Shown: positions 23,172-31,419 of the stretch, piece by piece
Layout: the number at the start of each line of letters is the position of its first letter
Position numbering within the stretch: position 1 is the first letter of the stretch
NCBI GenBank assembly: GCA_903970475.1
Contig: CAJCIQ010000055.1
Coordinates: 1-44,846 of the forward strand
Direction: 5' to 3'
From: Beijerinckiaceae bacterium
GTDB taxonomy: Bacteria > Bacteroidota > Bacteroidia > Chitinophagales > Chitinophagaceae
DNA length: 44,846 nt
The notes under the pieces: generated by a model
Databases searched by the model: none
What the model saw: the letters and a program-made list of their open reading frames with translations, nothing else
What the model was told of the DNA's origin: nothing
Position numbers and translations under genes: made by a program

Positions 23172-24476
23172 TTATCCCCCGCCCAAAGCCTGCCGGATGG
23201 CGCTGGCCTTCAGGAGGCATTCCTCGTATTCACTTTGGGGATCGGAGGCGGCGGTTATGGCCGAGCCAACTGAGTAAGACAAGTACTGACGTCCCTGGTT
23301 ATAGAGCAAGCTGCGGATTACCACCGCGAAGTCAAAATTGCCTTCAGGATCTATGTATCCCACCGCTCCGGAAAACAACCCCCGCCGACTACGTTCATAG
23401 CGTTCAATTAATTCCATGGCCTTCCTTTTGGGCGCCCCGGTCATAGATCCCATGGGGAAAGTTGCCCTAAGCGCCTGGGTCCAATGCACATCGGGAGGCA
23501 AGATCCCCACTATGGAAGAGATCATCTGATAGACCTGGGGAAAAGCATAAATTCCCCCTAGCTCGGACACCCTTACACTTCCTTCTTCACATACCTTGGA
23601 TAGGTCATTGCGGACCAGGTCCACAATCATTATATTTTCGCTTCGCTCTTTAGGGCTTTGTCTTAAGTCCTCCCCAATGGCTTTATCGGCTGCCTGATCA
23701 CCCGGTTTGCGTTTAGCCGTGCCTTTTATGGGCTGAGACAGCAATTGCCTGTCCTTAAGCTGTAAATAGCGTTCTGGGCTGGCGCAAAGGAGATACAATC
23801 CACCAAAGGAATAATAGGCGCTATGTGGCATGGGAGATATGTGGGCCAATTTCCAATAAAGCCCTATGGGCTCAACCAGGAGATCAGCCGCATAAAACTC
23901 CTGACAAAAGGTAATCTCGTAACAGTCTCCCCTTTGAATGTGTTCCTGGAGATGATGGACCGTATCCAGGTATTCCTGATGAGAAAATCTGGACCTCAAA
24001 AACGAAACCGAATGGGGTTCGGATTGCTTTGAGGGCGTCCGTTGAATGGCTTGTAACACTTCGGCTGCGGAATCTGGACCTAGGGTGCCTATATGCACTT
24101 CCTCGTTTCGGATCAAAAAAACATACCGAGGGACAAAAAAATGCAGGTCCGGGAACCCAGCGGGATCGGGTTGCCTACTGGAAAGACCCTCCACTTCATT
24201 TTTAAGGTCATAACCCAGGTGACCGAATAACCAATCCCCGTGAGCCTCCTGAAAAGATGTCAAGGTATCAAGTGCATTCCCTTCCGAAACGGAAATGAGC
24301 AAAGTTGCAACGGCATCCATTCCTGCTACGCATTCAAATTGCCCCCCAGGCATCTCATAAGCATGGTTATCCAAAAAAGAACAACTGCTGAACTGGCTTC
24401 CCCAATTCAGCAGTTGTCGTTTGAAAATAACAATATTATCTACAGAAAATGTAGCAAATATTCGCCTAGAAGTCAT
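23172..24476 (-). CDS. pabB: Aminodeoxychorismate synthase component I
   Basis: 434-aa chorismate-utilising enzyme that aminates chorismate to 4-amino-4-deoxychorismate for folate synthesis. The N-terminal domain is followed by the catalytic chorismate-binding domain with QPIKGTAKR, ENIMIVDLVRNDLSKVCEEGSV, PMGSMTGAPKRKAMELI and RRGLFSGAVGYIDPEGNFDF. A longer open frame reaches 24734, but that part is an out-of-frame reading of the acidic gene upstream. The ATG at 24476, preceded by a purine-rich stretch and overlapping the acidic gene by 11 nt, is the best start. The PIKGTxKR context favours PabB over TrpE; the pabA amidotransferase is not nearby. Confidence 0.88.
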   Translation of the reverse strand: MTSRRIFATFSVDNIVIFKRQLLNWGSQFSSCSFLDNHAYEMPGGQFECVAGMDAVATLLISVSEGNALDTLTSFQEAHGDWLFGHLGYDLKNEVEGLSSRQPDPAGFPDLHFFVPRYVFLIRNEEVHIGTLGPDSAAEVLQAIQRTPSKQSEPHSVSFLRSRFSHQEYLDTVHHLQEHIQRGDCYEITFCQEFYAADLLVEPIGLYWKLAHISPMPHSAYYSFGGLYLLCASPERYLQLKDRQLLSQPIKGTAKRKPGDQAADKAIGEDLRQSPKERSENIMIVDLVRNDLSKVCEEGSVRVSELGGIYAFPQVYQMISSIVGILPPDVHWTQALRATFPMGSMTGAPKRKAMELIERYERSRRGLFSGAVGYIDPEGNFDFAVVIRSLLYNQGRQYLSYSVGSAITAASDPQSEYEECLLKASAIRQALGGG

Positions 24477-24924
24477 CCTCTTCTTCCTCGAACCCGGCGT
24501 CATTGAAGAGATCCAGGTCTTTGAATTCGTCGTCGAATTTGAAATCATCATCCTCCTCCCCACCTTTGGTCTTGCGGGTAGACGAAGAACCGGCACCTGC
24601 TCCTGAAGGGCCTTTTTTAGTTTTGCTCTTAGGAAGGTCAAATTCTTCGAAATCAGGATCATAATCTTCATCCTCTTCACCCTTCTCCCAATCATCTTCT
24701 TCTTCCTCCAGATCGTCGTCTTCATCCTCATCATCAGCGTCAGCTGACTTTGACTTGGACGCCCCTTTCTTTTTCGGTGGAGTTACATCCAGATCTTCGT
24801 CGTCATCGTCATCATCATCGTCTACCTTCTTTTCTTTGGGAGTAGCTTTTTTGGACGGTTCCTGAGCACGGGTTGTGTCTTTTTTTTCAGGGCTTTTCTT
24901 GTCCTTATCAGATTTTGCAGCCAT
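24466..24924 (-). CDS. Highly acidic low-complexity protein of unknown function
   Basis: 152-aa protein with alternating charge blocks. A Lys-rich N-terminus (1-33) is followed by an eight-Asp run (about 35-42), a basic KKKGASKSKS patch, and a Glu/Asp-rich middle with DWEKGEEDEDYDPDFEEFDLP. Next come a Gly/Ser linker and a C-terminal acidic block with aromatics (FKFDDEFKDLDLFNDAGFEEEEDDF in part). It should be intrinsically disordered and cytosolic; no domain, signal or TM is seen. The regular Phe spacing in the acidic tail could be a binding motif for a basic partner. It lies between purA and pabB, and its stop overlaps the pabB start. Low complexity can cause misleading automatic names, so none is given. 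Confidence 0.78.
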   Translation of the reverse strand: MAAKSDKDKKSPEKKDTTRAQEPSKKATPKEKKVDDDDDDDDEDLDVTPPKKKGASKSKSADADDEDEDDDLEEEEDDWEKGEEDEDYDPDFEEFDLPKSKTKKGPSGAGAGSSSTRKTKGGEEDDDFKFDDEFKDLDLFNDAGFEEEEDDF

Positions 24925-25008
24925 AGTCTAATAGGATTGTCTGTGTAAAATTTCTACGGGTTTTTTAAATAGCCAAAAATTTTTCTCATACTCTGAAAGG
25001 CACGTCTA

Positions 25009-26274
25009 TCAAGGAACCAAAATGATCTGGTCTCTCCCAGGACCATTGGATATATACTTGACTTTAGCACCAACCGCATCGTCAATATAGGAAATATATG
25101 AACGCAGTTTCTCAGGCAAAGATGTAAAATCTTTCGAATTTTCAATAGAGGAATTCCAACCTTTGATTTTTTTATAAATGGGCTGAATATCCAACCTGGT
25201 CATCTGGAAGGGAATATAGTCGATTTCTTTTCCAGAAACCATATATTTTTCACACGCCTCGATCTCCGTAAAGGGATCCAGCACGTCCGTTTTGGTCATT
25301 ACCAACTGAGTTACCCCGTTCACCATACAGGCAAATCTTAGGGCTACCAGGTCAATCCAACCACAACGCCTGGGCCGTCCGGTAGTTGCACCGAATTCAT
25401 TACCCAATTTGCGGAGCTCATCCCCTGTTTCTTCCAATAATTCTGTAGGAAAAGGGCCACTTCCTACACGGGTGCAATAGGCTTTTGTAACCCCGATCAC
25501 CTCCCTTATTTGCTGAGGGGCAATTCCCAGACCGGTACAAACGCCCGCAGAAATGGTGGAAGAAGAAGTTACGAAAGGGAAGGTTCCAAAGTCCACATCC
25601 AGCATACTACCCTGTGCACCTTCAGCCAGTACTTTTTGCCCCTTTTTCAATCGATCGTTGATAAAGTACTCTCCGTTGACAATATTAAGTTCTTTAAGGA
25701 ACTCTACCGCTTCAAAGAATTCTTCTTCCCAGGCAGTGATATCTTCTGTAAAATTGAAGCTATCCAATATTTTCTGATGCTTGAGCCTGAGTTTGATATA
25801 CTGAGTGGTAAAAGATTTATCCAGCAGATCCCCGACACGAAGGCCATTGCGGCCCGTCTTATCCATATAGGCAGGTCCAATACCTTTTAAAGTAGATCCA
25901 ATCTTATCCGTTCCCTTTGATTGCTCACTGGCTTTATCCAAGGCCCTATGTGTAGGGAGAATTAAATGGGTCCTTTCACTGATAAACAAGTTCTTACGTA
26001 CATCGATACCAAATGCTGCTACGGTTGCGCATTCCTTCCTTAGGGTTACAGGGTCCAGCACTACCCCATTCCCGATGAGGTTCACGGTGTTTTCATGGAA
26101 AACACCAGAAGGGATCTGGTGCAACACCACTTTCTTATCACCTACATACAAGGTATGACCGGCATTGGGTCCCCCCTGAAAGCGGGCGATCACGTCATAG
26201 CGGGGTGCGAAATAATCCACGATCTTTCCCTTTCCTTCATCGCCCCATTGGAGGCCCAGGATAACATCTACCAT
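25009..26274 (-). CDS. purA: Adenylosuccinate synthetase
   Basis: 421-aa GTP-dependent enzyme that makes adenylosuccinate from IMP and aspartate, the first committed step to AMP. The N-terminal P-loop-like motif QWGDEGKGKIVD (residues 9-20), the GGPNAGHT motif, SxGTG-like GSTLKGIGPAY and the GTGRPRRCGW-like TTGRPRRCGWIDLVAL block are all present. The reading frame opens further upstream at 26313, but the ATG at 26274 gives the normal MVDVILGLQWG start. Length is normal. The gene lies between the acidic-protein gene and rel on the minus strand. Confidence 0.96.
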   Translation of the reverse strand: MVDVILGLQWGDEGKGKIVDYFAPRYDVIARFQGGPNAGHTLYVGDKKVVLHQIPSGVFHENTVNLIGNGVVLDPVTLRKECATVAAFGIDVRKNLFISERTHLILPTHRALDKASEQSKGTDKIGSTLKGIGPAYMDKTGRNGLRVGDLLDKSFTTQYIKLRLKHQKILDSFNFTEDITAWEEEFFEAVEFLKELNIVNGEYFINDRLKKGQKVLAEGAQGSMLDVDFGTFPFVTSSSTISAGVCTGLGIAPQQIREVIGVTKAYCTRVGSGPFPTELLEETGDELRKLGNEFGATTGRPRRCGWIDLVALRFACMVNGVTQLVMTKTDVLDPFTEIEACEKYMVSGKEIDYIPFQMTRLDIQPIYKKIKGWNSSIENSKDFTSLPEKLRSYISYIDDAVGAKVKYISNGPGRDQIILVP

Positions 26275-26358
26275 GATAGCATAACTTTTATCAGCGTCAA
26301 AAAAGAACCGCAAAACTCGCCCGGAACTCCGTACCCCCCAAATTTATTTTAAAGAGCC

Positions 26359-28596
26359 TTATCCGTTCTCCGTATCGTAACGGTCTACAGACTGTATGCC
26401 GGTCAGGGCCTTCAATCGCTGTGCCAGCTCGTCGAGCTCTTCTTTATCGTGCACATATAAACGGATATTGCCATGGAACATCCCTTCCTTGGCTTCTATG
26501 GTCAATGCATTGATATTGATCTTCATTTCACCGGATATCAGGTTGGTTATCTTATTGATGACACCGACGTCATCCAGGCCAAGCACACGAATACCGGTGA
26601 GGAAGGAGATCTCTTTATTTTTGGCCCACTTCGTTTTGACCACCCTATGTCCGTAATGGGACAATAACCTGGCGGCATTGGGGCAATTGGTGCGGTGAAT
26701 CTTCAGGCCTTCTGTGGCAGTTATAAAACCAAATACGTCGTCACCCGGAATGGGTTTACAACAGTTGGCCAGGGTATAAAGAATCTTATCACTGCTTTCG
26801 CCGAATATAATCAGTTCAGAATCCTTCGAGGGGGTCCGGTCTGCGTCCGGCTTACTTTCTGATGGTGTTGGTTTAACAGGTCGGGGGGTCTCTATCCTAT
26901 CCCCTTGAAGATGAAAGTCTTTGAGTTCTTTAAGGTCCAGGTTTTTAATGGCTATCCTATAGAACAATTCCAATTGGGACTGGGTTTTATAATAATTCAC
27001 CAGTTCATCGACGTTATGTACGTTGAAGGCCGCCCCCAGTTGTTCCAGCTTGCGTTGAAGCTGATACTTCCCATCATCGGCCAGTTTACGCCTGTCTTCT
27101 TTGAGGGAATCTTTAATCTTGCTCTTGGCCTTGGCCGTCACCACCATGTTCAACCAGTCCTCGTTGGGCTTCTGTTTGGAGGAAGTGATGATCTCTATCT
27201 GGTCTCCACTGCGGAGCTTATGGCCTATGGGAACCAGCTTATGATTGACCTTTGCGCCTATACACTTACTTCCTATATCGGAGTGCACCGAAAAAGCAAA
27301 GTCCAATGCCGTAGCCCCCTTAGGCAACATTTTGACGTCCCCTTTAGGGGTATAGACATAAATTTCTTCTGTCAGGAAAGAGGTCTTGAACTCCTGTAAA
27401 AAGTCAATGGAATTGGTGTCCTGGTTGGCCAACACTTCCCGTATCTGGGAAAACCATTGGTCAAAGCGGCTTTCATCGCCTGCCCCTTCCTTGTATTTGT
27501 AATGCGCTGCCAAACCTTTCTCGGCGATCTCATTCATCCGTTTGGTACGGATCTGCACTTCTACCCATTTGCCCTGCGGTCCCATGACGGTTGTGTGGAG
27601 CGCCTCGTAACCATTGCTTTTGGGATTGCTCAACCAGTCCCTGAGCCGCTCCGGAGAAGGATTATACATGTCTGTAATCAGGGAATAGGCTTTCCAGCAT
27701 TCTTCCTTTTCCCGCTCGTAAGGTGGATTGAGAATGATCCGTATGGCAAACAGGTCATATACCTCATCGAAGGTCACGTCCTTTTTGCGCATCTTATTCC
27801 AGATAGAGTGAATGGACTTAGGCCTCCCATAAATCTCAAAGTCTAAAATCCCAGCCTGTTCCAATTTTTCCTTGATGGGGCGGATGAACTCATTGATATA
27901 TCTGGACCGCTCCCTTTTGGTTTCCGCCAGCTTCCTGGCGATCTCCTTGTAAGTCTCTGGCTCCAGGTACTTCATGGCCAGATCCTCCATTTCCGTCTTG
28001 ATCGCGTAGAGCCCCATGCGATGAGCCAAAGGCGCATACACATAGACCGTTTCTGAGGCTATTTTAAGCTGTTTTTCCCTTTTCATACTGTCCAGGGTCC
28101 GCATATTGTGCAACCTGTCGGCCAGTTTGATCAAAATCACCCTGGGATCATCGGTCAGGGTCAGCAAAATTTTCTTAAAATTCTCCGCCTGCTGGGTGGT
28201 GTTATTGTCTACTACGTTGGCAATTTTGGTCAACCCATCTATAATCCGGGCGATTTCATTGCCAAATTCCCTTTCAATGTCTTCCAGGGTCAGGTCTGTA
28301 TCCTCTACCGTATCATGAAGAAGGGCGCAGATGCTGGAGCGCACCCCTAACCCAATTTCTTCCGCACAGATCATGGCTACAGCCAAAGGATGGGTAATAT
28401 AAGGCTCTCCGCTTTTCCTACGCATTGTTTTATGCGCCTCAGCAGCCATCTCAAAGGCGTGCCTGATCAATTCCTTATCCCCCTTTTTCAATTTCATCTT
28501 CAACGCCCTGAGAAGCGCCCTGTACTGACGCACAATTTCCTTCCGCTCCTGGGCTTCCGTCAGATTATACTTGGGTGGCACTACGACTGTATCCAT
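26359..28596 (-). CDS. Bifunctional (p)ppGpp synthetase/hydrolase Rel/SpoT
   Basis: 745-aa long RSH enzyme that controls the stringent-response alarmones. Domains are: an HD hydrolase (about 45-200, His69, His94-Asp95 in LLHDTVED, DRLHNMRT), a synthetase (about 240-370, GRPKSIHSIWNKM, SNGYEALHTTV, EVQIRT), TGS (about 410-470), a helical and Cys-containing region with ANCCKPIPGDD, and a C-terminal ACT domain. The loop at 270-273 reads RKKD, the RxKD version linked in the family to Mg2+-dependent, bifunctional Rel enzymes, as opposed to the ExDD of RelA-type synthetases. Together with an intact HD site this suggests both activities. The gene diverges from the tRNA-Leu gene. Confidence 0.95.
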   Translation of the reverse strand: MDTVVVPPKYNLTEAQERKEIVRQYRALLRALKMKLKKGDKELIRHAFEMAAEAHKTMRRKSGEPYITHPLAVAMICAEEIGLGVRSSICALLHDTVEDTDLTLEDIEREFGNEIARIIDGLTKIANVVDNNTTQQAENFKKILLTLTDDPRVILIKLADRLHNMRTLDSMKREKQLKIASETVYVYAPLAHRMGLYAIKTEMEDLAMKYLEPETYKEIARKLAETKRERSRYINEFIRPIKEKLEQAGILDFEIYGRPKSIHSIWNKMRKKDVTFDEVYDLFAIRIILNPPYEREKEECWKAYSLITDMYNPSPERLRDWLSNPKSNGYEALHTTVMGPQGKWVEVQIRTKRMNEIAEKGLAAHYKYKEGAGDESRFDQWFSQIREVLANQDTNSIDFLQEFKTSFLTEEIYVYTPKGDVKMLPKGATALDFAFSVHSDIGSKCIGAKVNHKLVPIGHKLRSGDQIEIITSSKQKPNEDWLNMVVTAKAKSKIKDSLKEDRRKLADDGKYQLQRKLEQLGAAFNVHNVDELVNYYKTQSQLELFYRIAIKNLDLKELKDFHLQGDRIETPRPVKPTPSESKPDADRTPSKDSELIIFGESSDKILYTLANCCKPIPGDDVFGFITATEGLKIHRTNCPNAARLLSHYGHRVVKTKWAKNKEISFLTGIRVLGLDDVGVINKITNLISGEMKININALTIEAKEGMFHGNIRLYVHDKEELDELAQRLKALTGIQSVDRYDTENG

Positions 28597-28642
28597 ACGC
28601 CTGTAAATTTACGAAAAAAGCCTTTTTTTAACGAGGAAACAT

Positions 28643-28650
28643 TAGCTTTG
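28643..28650 (+). promoter_or_regulatory. Bacteroidota-type -7 box (TAGCTTTG) upstream of tRNA-Leu
   Basis: Exact TAnnTTTG match 57 bp before the tRNA 5' end. A T-rich run sits roughly where the -33 element would be (28623-28629), but it is not a clean TTTG. It is the only promoter-like site between the divergent rel gene and the tRNA. Confidence 0.5.
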
Positions 28651-28706
28651 CACCCTCCTCGCAGGTCTTGGCCGGTACATACCGGCTTCATGTTAGAAAT
28701 GAAAAT

Positions 28707-28788
28707 GCGGATGTGGCGAAATTGGCAGACGCAACAGACTTAGGATCTGTCGCCGCGAGGCATGTAGGTTCGAGTCCTATCATCCGCA
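28707..28788 (+). tRNA. tRNA-Leu, anticodon UAG
   Basis: The 7-bp acceptor stem is perfect (GCGGATG 28707-28713 / CATCCGC 28781-28787) with discriminator A at 28788. The anticodon stem ACAGA/TCTGT encloses the loop CTTAGGA, giving anticodon TAG at 28741-28743. The T-arm reads GTAGG-TTCGAGT-CCTAT. The long variable arm (CGCCGCGAGGCA) is as expected for a class II leucine tRNA. CCA is not encoded at the 3' end. Confidence 0.95.
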
Positions 28789-28812
28789 CACTTCCCGCCA
28801 GGTTGGGACATC

Positions 28813-28839
28813 AAAAGAGGGGTTTATCCCCTCTTTTTT
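28813..28839 (+). terminator. Rho-independent terminator after tRNA-Leu
   Basis: AAAAGAGGGG (28813-28822) pairs with CCCCTCTTTT (28828-28837) around a five-base loop and continues into T residues. It starts 24 bp after the tRNA and ends 4 bp before the putative cydA -7 box. Confidence 0.9.
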
Positions 28840-28843
28840 ATTG

Positions 28844-28851
28844 TACCTTTG
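28844..28851 (+). promoter_or_regulatory. Bacteroidota-type -7 box (TACCTTTG) for cydAB
   Basis: Exact TAnnTTTG match 22 bp before the cydA ATG. The best -33 candidate, TTTA at 28823-28826, lies in the loop and arm of the tRNA terminator, so the promoter and terminator overlap. Confidence 0.55.
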
Positions 28852-28873
28852 CCCCTGAGATAACTCACCACCT

Positions 28874-30184
28874 ATGGATGATTTTATTGCAGCCCGCTCC
28901 CAGATGGCGCTGTCATTAGGTTTTCATATTGTATTTGCGTGTATTGGCATGATAATGCCTTTTTTTATGGCCGTTTCACACTACAAATACTTAAAAACCG
29001 GCAACACAACTTACAGAAACATTACCAAGGCATGGAGTAAAGGAGTAGCCATATTTTTTGCTACCGGCGCTGTCAGCGGAACCATGCTATCCTTTGAGCT
29101 GGGGCTGCTTTGGCCTCGCTTCATGTTGCACGCAGGTCCTATTTTCGGCATGCCTTTTTCTTTGGAAGGAACGGCCTTTTTCATTGAAGCCATTGCCCTT
29201 GGCTTTTACCTCTACGGTTGGGACCGGTTCAATAAATGGTTCCACTGGATAACGGGGGTCATCGTAGGTGTAAGTGGGCTGGCGTCCGGAATCCTGGTGG
29301 TAGCCGCCAACGCCTGGATGAACAGCCCTGCTGGATTTGACTATGCGGATGGCCGATACCTCAACATAGATCCCATAGCGGCCATGTTTAACAAGGCCTG
29401 GTTTAGCCAGAGCCTGCATATGATCATAGCCGCCGTTGCTGCTACCGGATTTGCCGTGGCTGGCGTACATGCGCTGATGGTGCTCAGAAAGAAAAATGTG
29501 GCATTTCATACCAAAGCCTTTCGCATAGCTGCTGTCTTCGCTTGTGTGGCCGCTCTTCTTCAACCGATTAGCGGGGACCATTCGGCAAAGGACGTAGCCA
29601 AAAGGCAACCAGCAAAACTAGCCGCCATGGAGGCCCATTTTAATACCCAAACCAGCGCTCCCCTGATATTGGGAGGATTACCTGATGAAAAAACAGGTAC
29701 CGTAAAATATGCACTGGAGATACCAGGTGGCTTAAGCTTTCTGGCCCATGGCAATTTCAAAGCGGAAGTAACAGGGTTGAATGCTATCCAGGTGCAGAAC
29801 CGTCCACCGGTAGCCATCACCCATTTTGCCTTTCAAATGATGGTGGGGTTGGGTATGTTTATGTGTTTGGTCGCGGTGCTTTACTTCATCGCCATATGGA
29901 AAAAAAGAAGTTGGCTACAGCAAGGCTGGCTCCTTAAACTCTTTGTCATATGCGTGCCCTTGGGTTATCTGGCGGTTGAAGCAGGATGGACCGTAACAGA
30001 AGTGGGCAGGCAACCCTGGATCATGTATGGCATCATGCGCACCAGGGATGCCGTAACGCCCATGCCCGGAGTGGCTTATACCTTTTACGTATTCACCAGC
30101 ATATACCTATCCCTTAGCCTGATAGTAGTCTTCTTACTGTACAGGCAAGTGAAGATGGTTCCCTTTTTATACGATAAACCCTAA
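28874..30184 (+). CDS. cydA: Cytochrome bd ubiquinol/menaquinol oxidase subunit I
   Basis: 436-aa quinol-oxidising, heme-carrying subunit of the cytochrome bd terminal oxidase; it reduces O2 to water with high affinity at the inner membrane. Heme ligands can be placed: His18 (heme b595), His182 (b558, in WFSQSLHM) and Met323 (b558, FQMMVGLG). Conserved acidic residues Glu98 and Glu105 are in the SLEGTAFFIEA helix. The Q-loop (GDHSAKDVAKRQPAKLAAME) is the short type, which accounts for the length below that of E. coli CydA. GRQPW near the C-terminus is conserved. cydB follows after 11 bp. Confidence 0.96.
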   Translation: MDDFIAARSQMALSLGFHIVFACIGMIMPFFMAVSHYKYLKTGNTTYRNITKAWSKGVAIFFATGAVSGTMLSFELGLLWPRFMLHAGPIFGMPFSLEGTAFFIEAIALGFYLYGWDRFNKWFHWITGVIVGVSGLASGILVVAANAWMNSPAGFDYADGRYLNIDPIAAMFNKAWFSQSLHMIIAAVAATGFAVAGVHALMVLRKKNVAFHTKAFRIAAVFACVAALLQPISGDHSAKDVAKRQPAKLAAMEAHFNTQTSAPLILGGLPDEKTGTVKYALEIPGGLSFLAHGNFKAEVTGLNAIQVQNRPPVAITHFAFQMMVGLGMFMCLVAVLYFIAIWKKRSWLQQGWLLKLFVICVPLGYLAVEAGWTVTEVGRQPWIMYGIMRTRDAVTPMPGVAYTFYVFTSIYLSLSLIVVFLLYRQVKMVPFLYDKP

Positions 30185-30195
30185 ACTGGACAAGG

Positions 30196-31203
30196 ATGTT
30201 GTACGTAGTCATGGCGTTTCTATGGGCTTCCATTTTACTGTATGTGATTATGGGAGGCGCCGATTTTGGGGCAGGCATACTGGAGTTTTTCTCTACCCCT
30301 AACAGCAAGCCCAAAACCCAGAAGATCCTTTACGAAGCCATTGGCCCCGTGTGGGAAGCCAACCACATGTGGTTGATCATTGCCATTGTGATCTTGTTTG
30401 TAGGCTTTCCCTCCATTTATACCACCATGAGCATTTATATGCATATACCCCTGGCCATCATGCTTATAGGTATTATTGCGCGCGGAACCGCCTTCACCTT
30501 CCGGCATTATGACGCCGTACACGACAGTATGCAAAGGGTATACTCCAAGATATTTATGTATGCCAGCGTGCTCACCCCCTTCTTTTTAGGCATCATTGCC
30601 GGAGGTGCCGTGGCGGGAACCATTGACACCAGCGCAAACAGCTATGTATCTGCTTATATTTTCAGTTGGCTGGGCTTCTTTCCTGTAAGCGTAGGGTTTT
30701 TCACTATTGCCATATGTGGCTTCATGGCCGCCATCTTCATCATTGGCGAAACCGACAACGCTGGTGACAAAAAAAGATTTACCGACAAGGCCAAACATTT
30801 TATCATAGGCGCATTGGTATTGGCGGTAGTGGTATTTATCGCAGCGATGGTGGATGGCGTACCCTTGAGCCATTGGTTATTTGGCAATCCCATCAGTATT
30901 GCCTGTATGTCACTGGCCGGCGTCTCCCTGATCTGGTTATGGATCTTATTATCCAGGGAATCGACGGGCCCCCTTCGTACCATAGCCGGCGCCCAGGTCA
31001 CCCTCCTTTTGGTGGCCATTACCTATGAGCACTATCCTGTGCTGATTAACCTAAAGAATGCCAAAGGCCTTTCGCTCATTGACGCGCAGGGCGGTCCTAA
31101 AACCATCATGAGCCTGGGGATCGCCCTGCTGGCAGGCAGCGGATTCATTTTACCTTTCCTTTATTACCTGTTATACAGCTTTACGAATTACGAGCGGGAA
31201 TAG
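30196..31203 (+). CDS. cydB: Cytochrome bd oxidase subunit II
   Basis: 335-aa partner subunit that, with CydA, forms the bd oxidase. About eight TM helices are visible. The N-terminal GGADFGAGILEFF, EAIGPVWEANHMWLI (signature PVWExNHVWL) and RGTAFTFRHYD are conserved family segments. The start is the ATG that places the first TM at residue 3. No cydX-like small ORF and no cydDC transporter genes follow; the cydAB pair ends at a region carrying truncated genes. Confidence 0.95.
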   Translation: MLYVVMAFLWASILLYVIMGGADFGAGILEFFSTPNSKPKTQKILYEAIGPVWEANHMWLIIAIVILFVGFPSIYTTMSIYMHIPLAIMLIGIIARGTAFTFRHYDAVHDSMQRVYSKIFMYASVLTPFFLGIIAGGAVAGTIDTSANSYVSAYIFSWLGFFPVSVGFFTIAICGFMAAIFIIGETDNAGDKKRFTDKAKHFIIGALVLAVVVFIAAMVDGVPLSHWLFGNPISIACMSLAGVSLIWLWILLSRESTGPLRTIAGAQVTLLLVAITYEHYPVLINLKNAKGLSLIDAQGGPKTIMSLGIALLAGSGFILPFLYYLLYSFTNYERE

Positions 31204-31305
31204 CCACAGAATACCCCAACCCTTTATTCCGGACCCCGGATCAAATAATACGGACTCCTGTGCAACCGTCTGTAAACCTAACCGGATAGGTTTAAGAAAA
31301 AACAC

Positions 31306-31419
31306 ATGAAAAAGATCACGATTGCAAGCTTCCTGCTTCTAGCTGCCTTTTTAATGCCTCGTTGCACCAAACCAGGCGCCGATTACCCGTCTTGTCCTTT
31401 CAGACCGATTTGGCCATGA
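31306..31419 (+). pseudogene. Truncated lipoprotein gene (5' fragment)
   Basis: ATG at 31306 opens a 37-codon frame that begins as a lipoprotein signal peptide: basic MKK start, hydrophobic core, then PRC with Cys20 as lipidation site and TKPGAD after it. The frame then ends at TGA 31417 in sequence that, on the other strand, encodes the end of a truncated sensor. An 8-bp inverted repeat (TAAACCTA / TAGGTTTA, 31273-31294) lies just upstream. This looks like the first ~30 codons of a surface lipoprotein whose remainder was deleted. A genuine tiny lipoprotein is possible but less likely. Confidence 0.55.

Noticed and set aside
24477-24734. N-terminal extension of pabB by 86 residues
   Set aside because: This stretch is the acidic-protein gene read in another frame; its Met/Arg/Lys-rich translation is typical of shadow frames, and PabB is complete from 24476.
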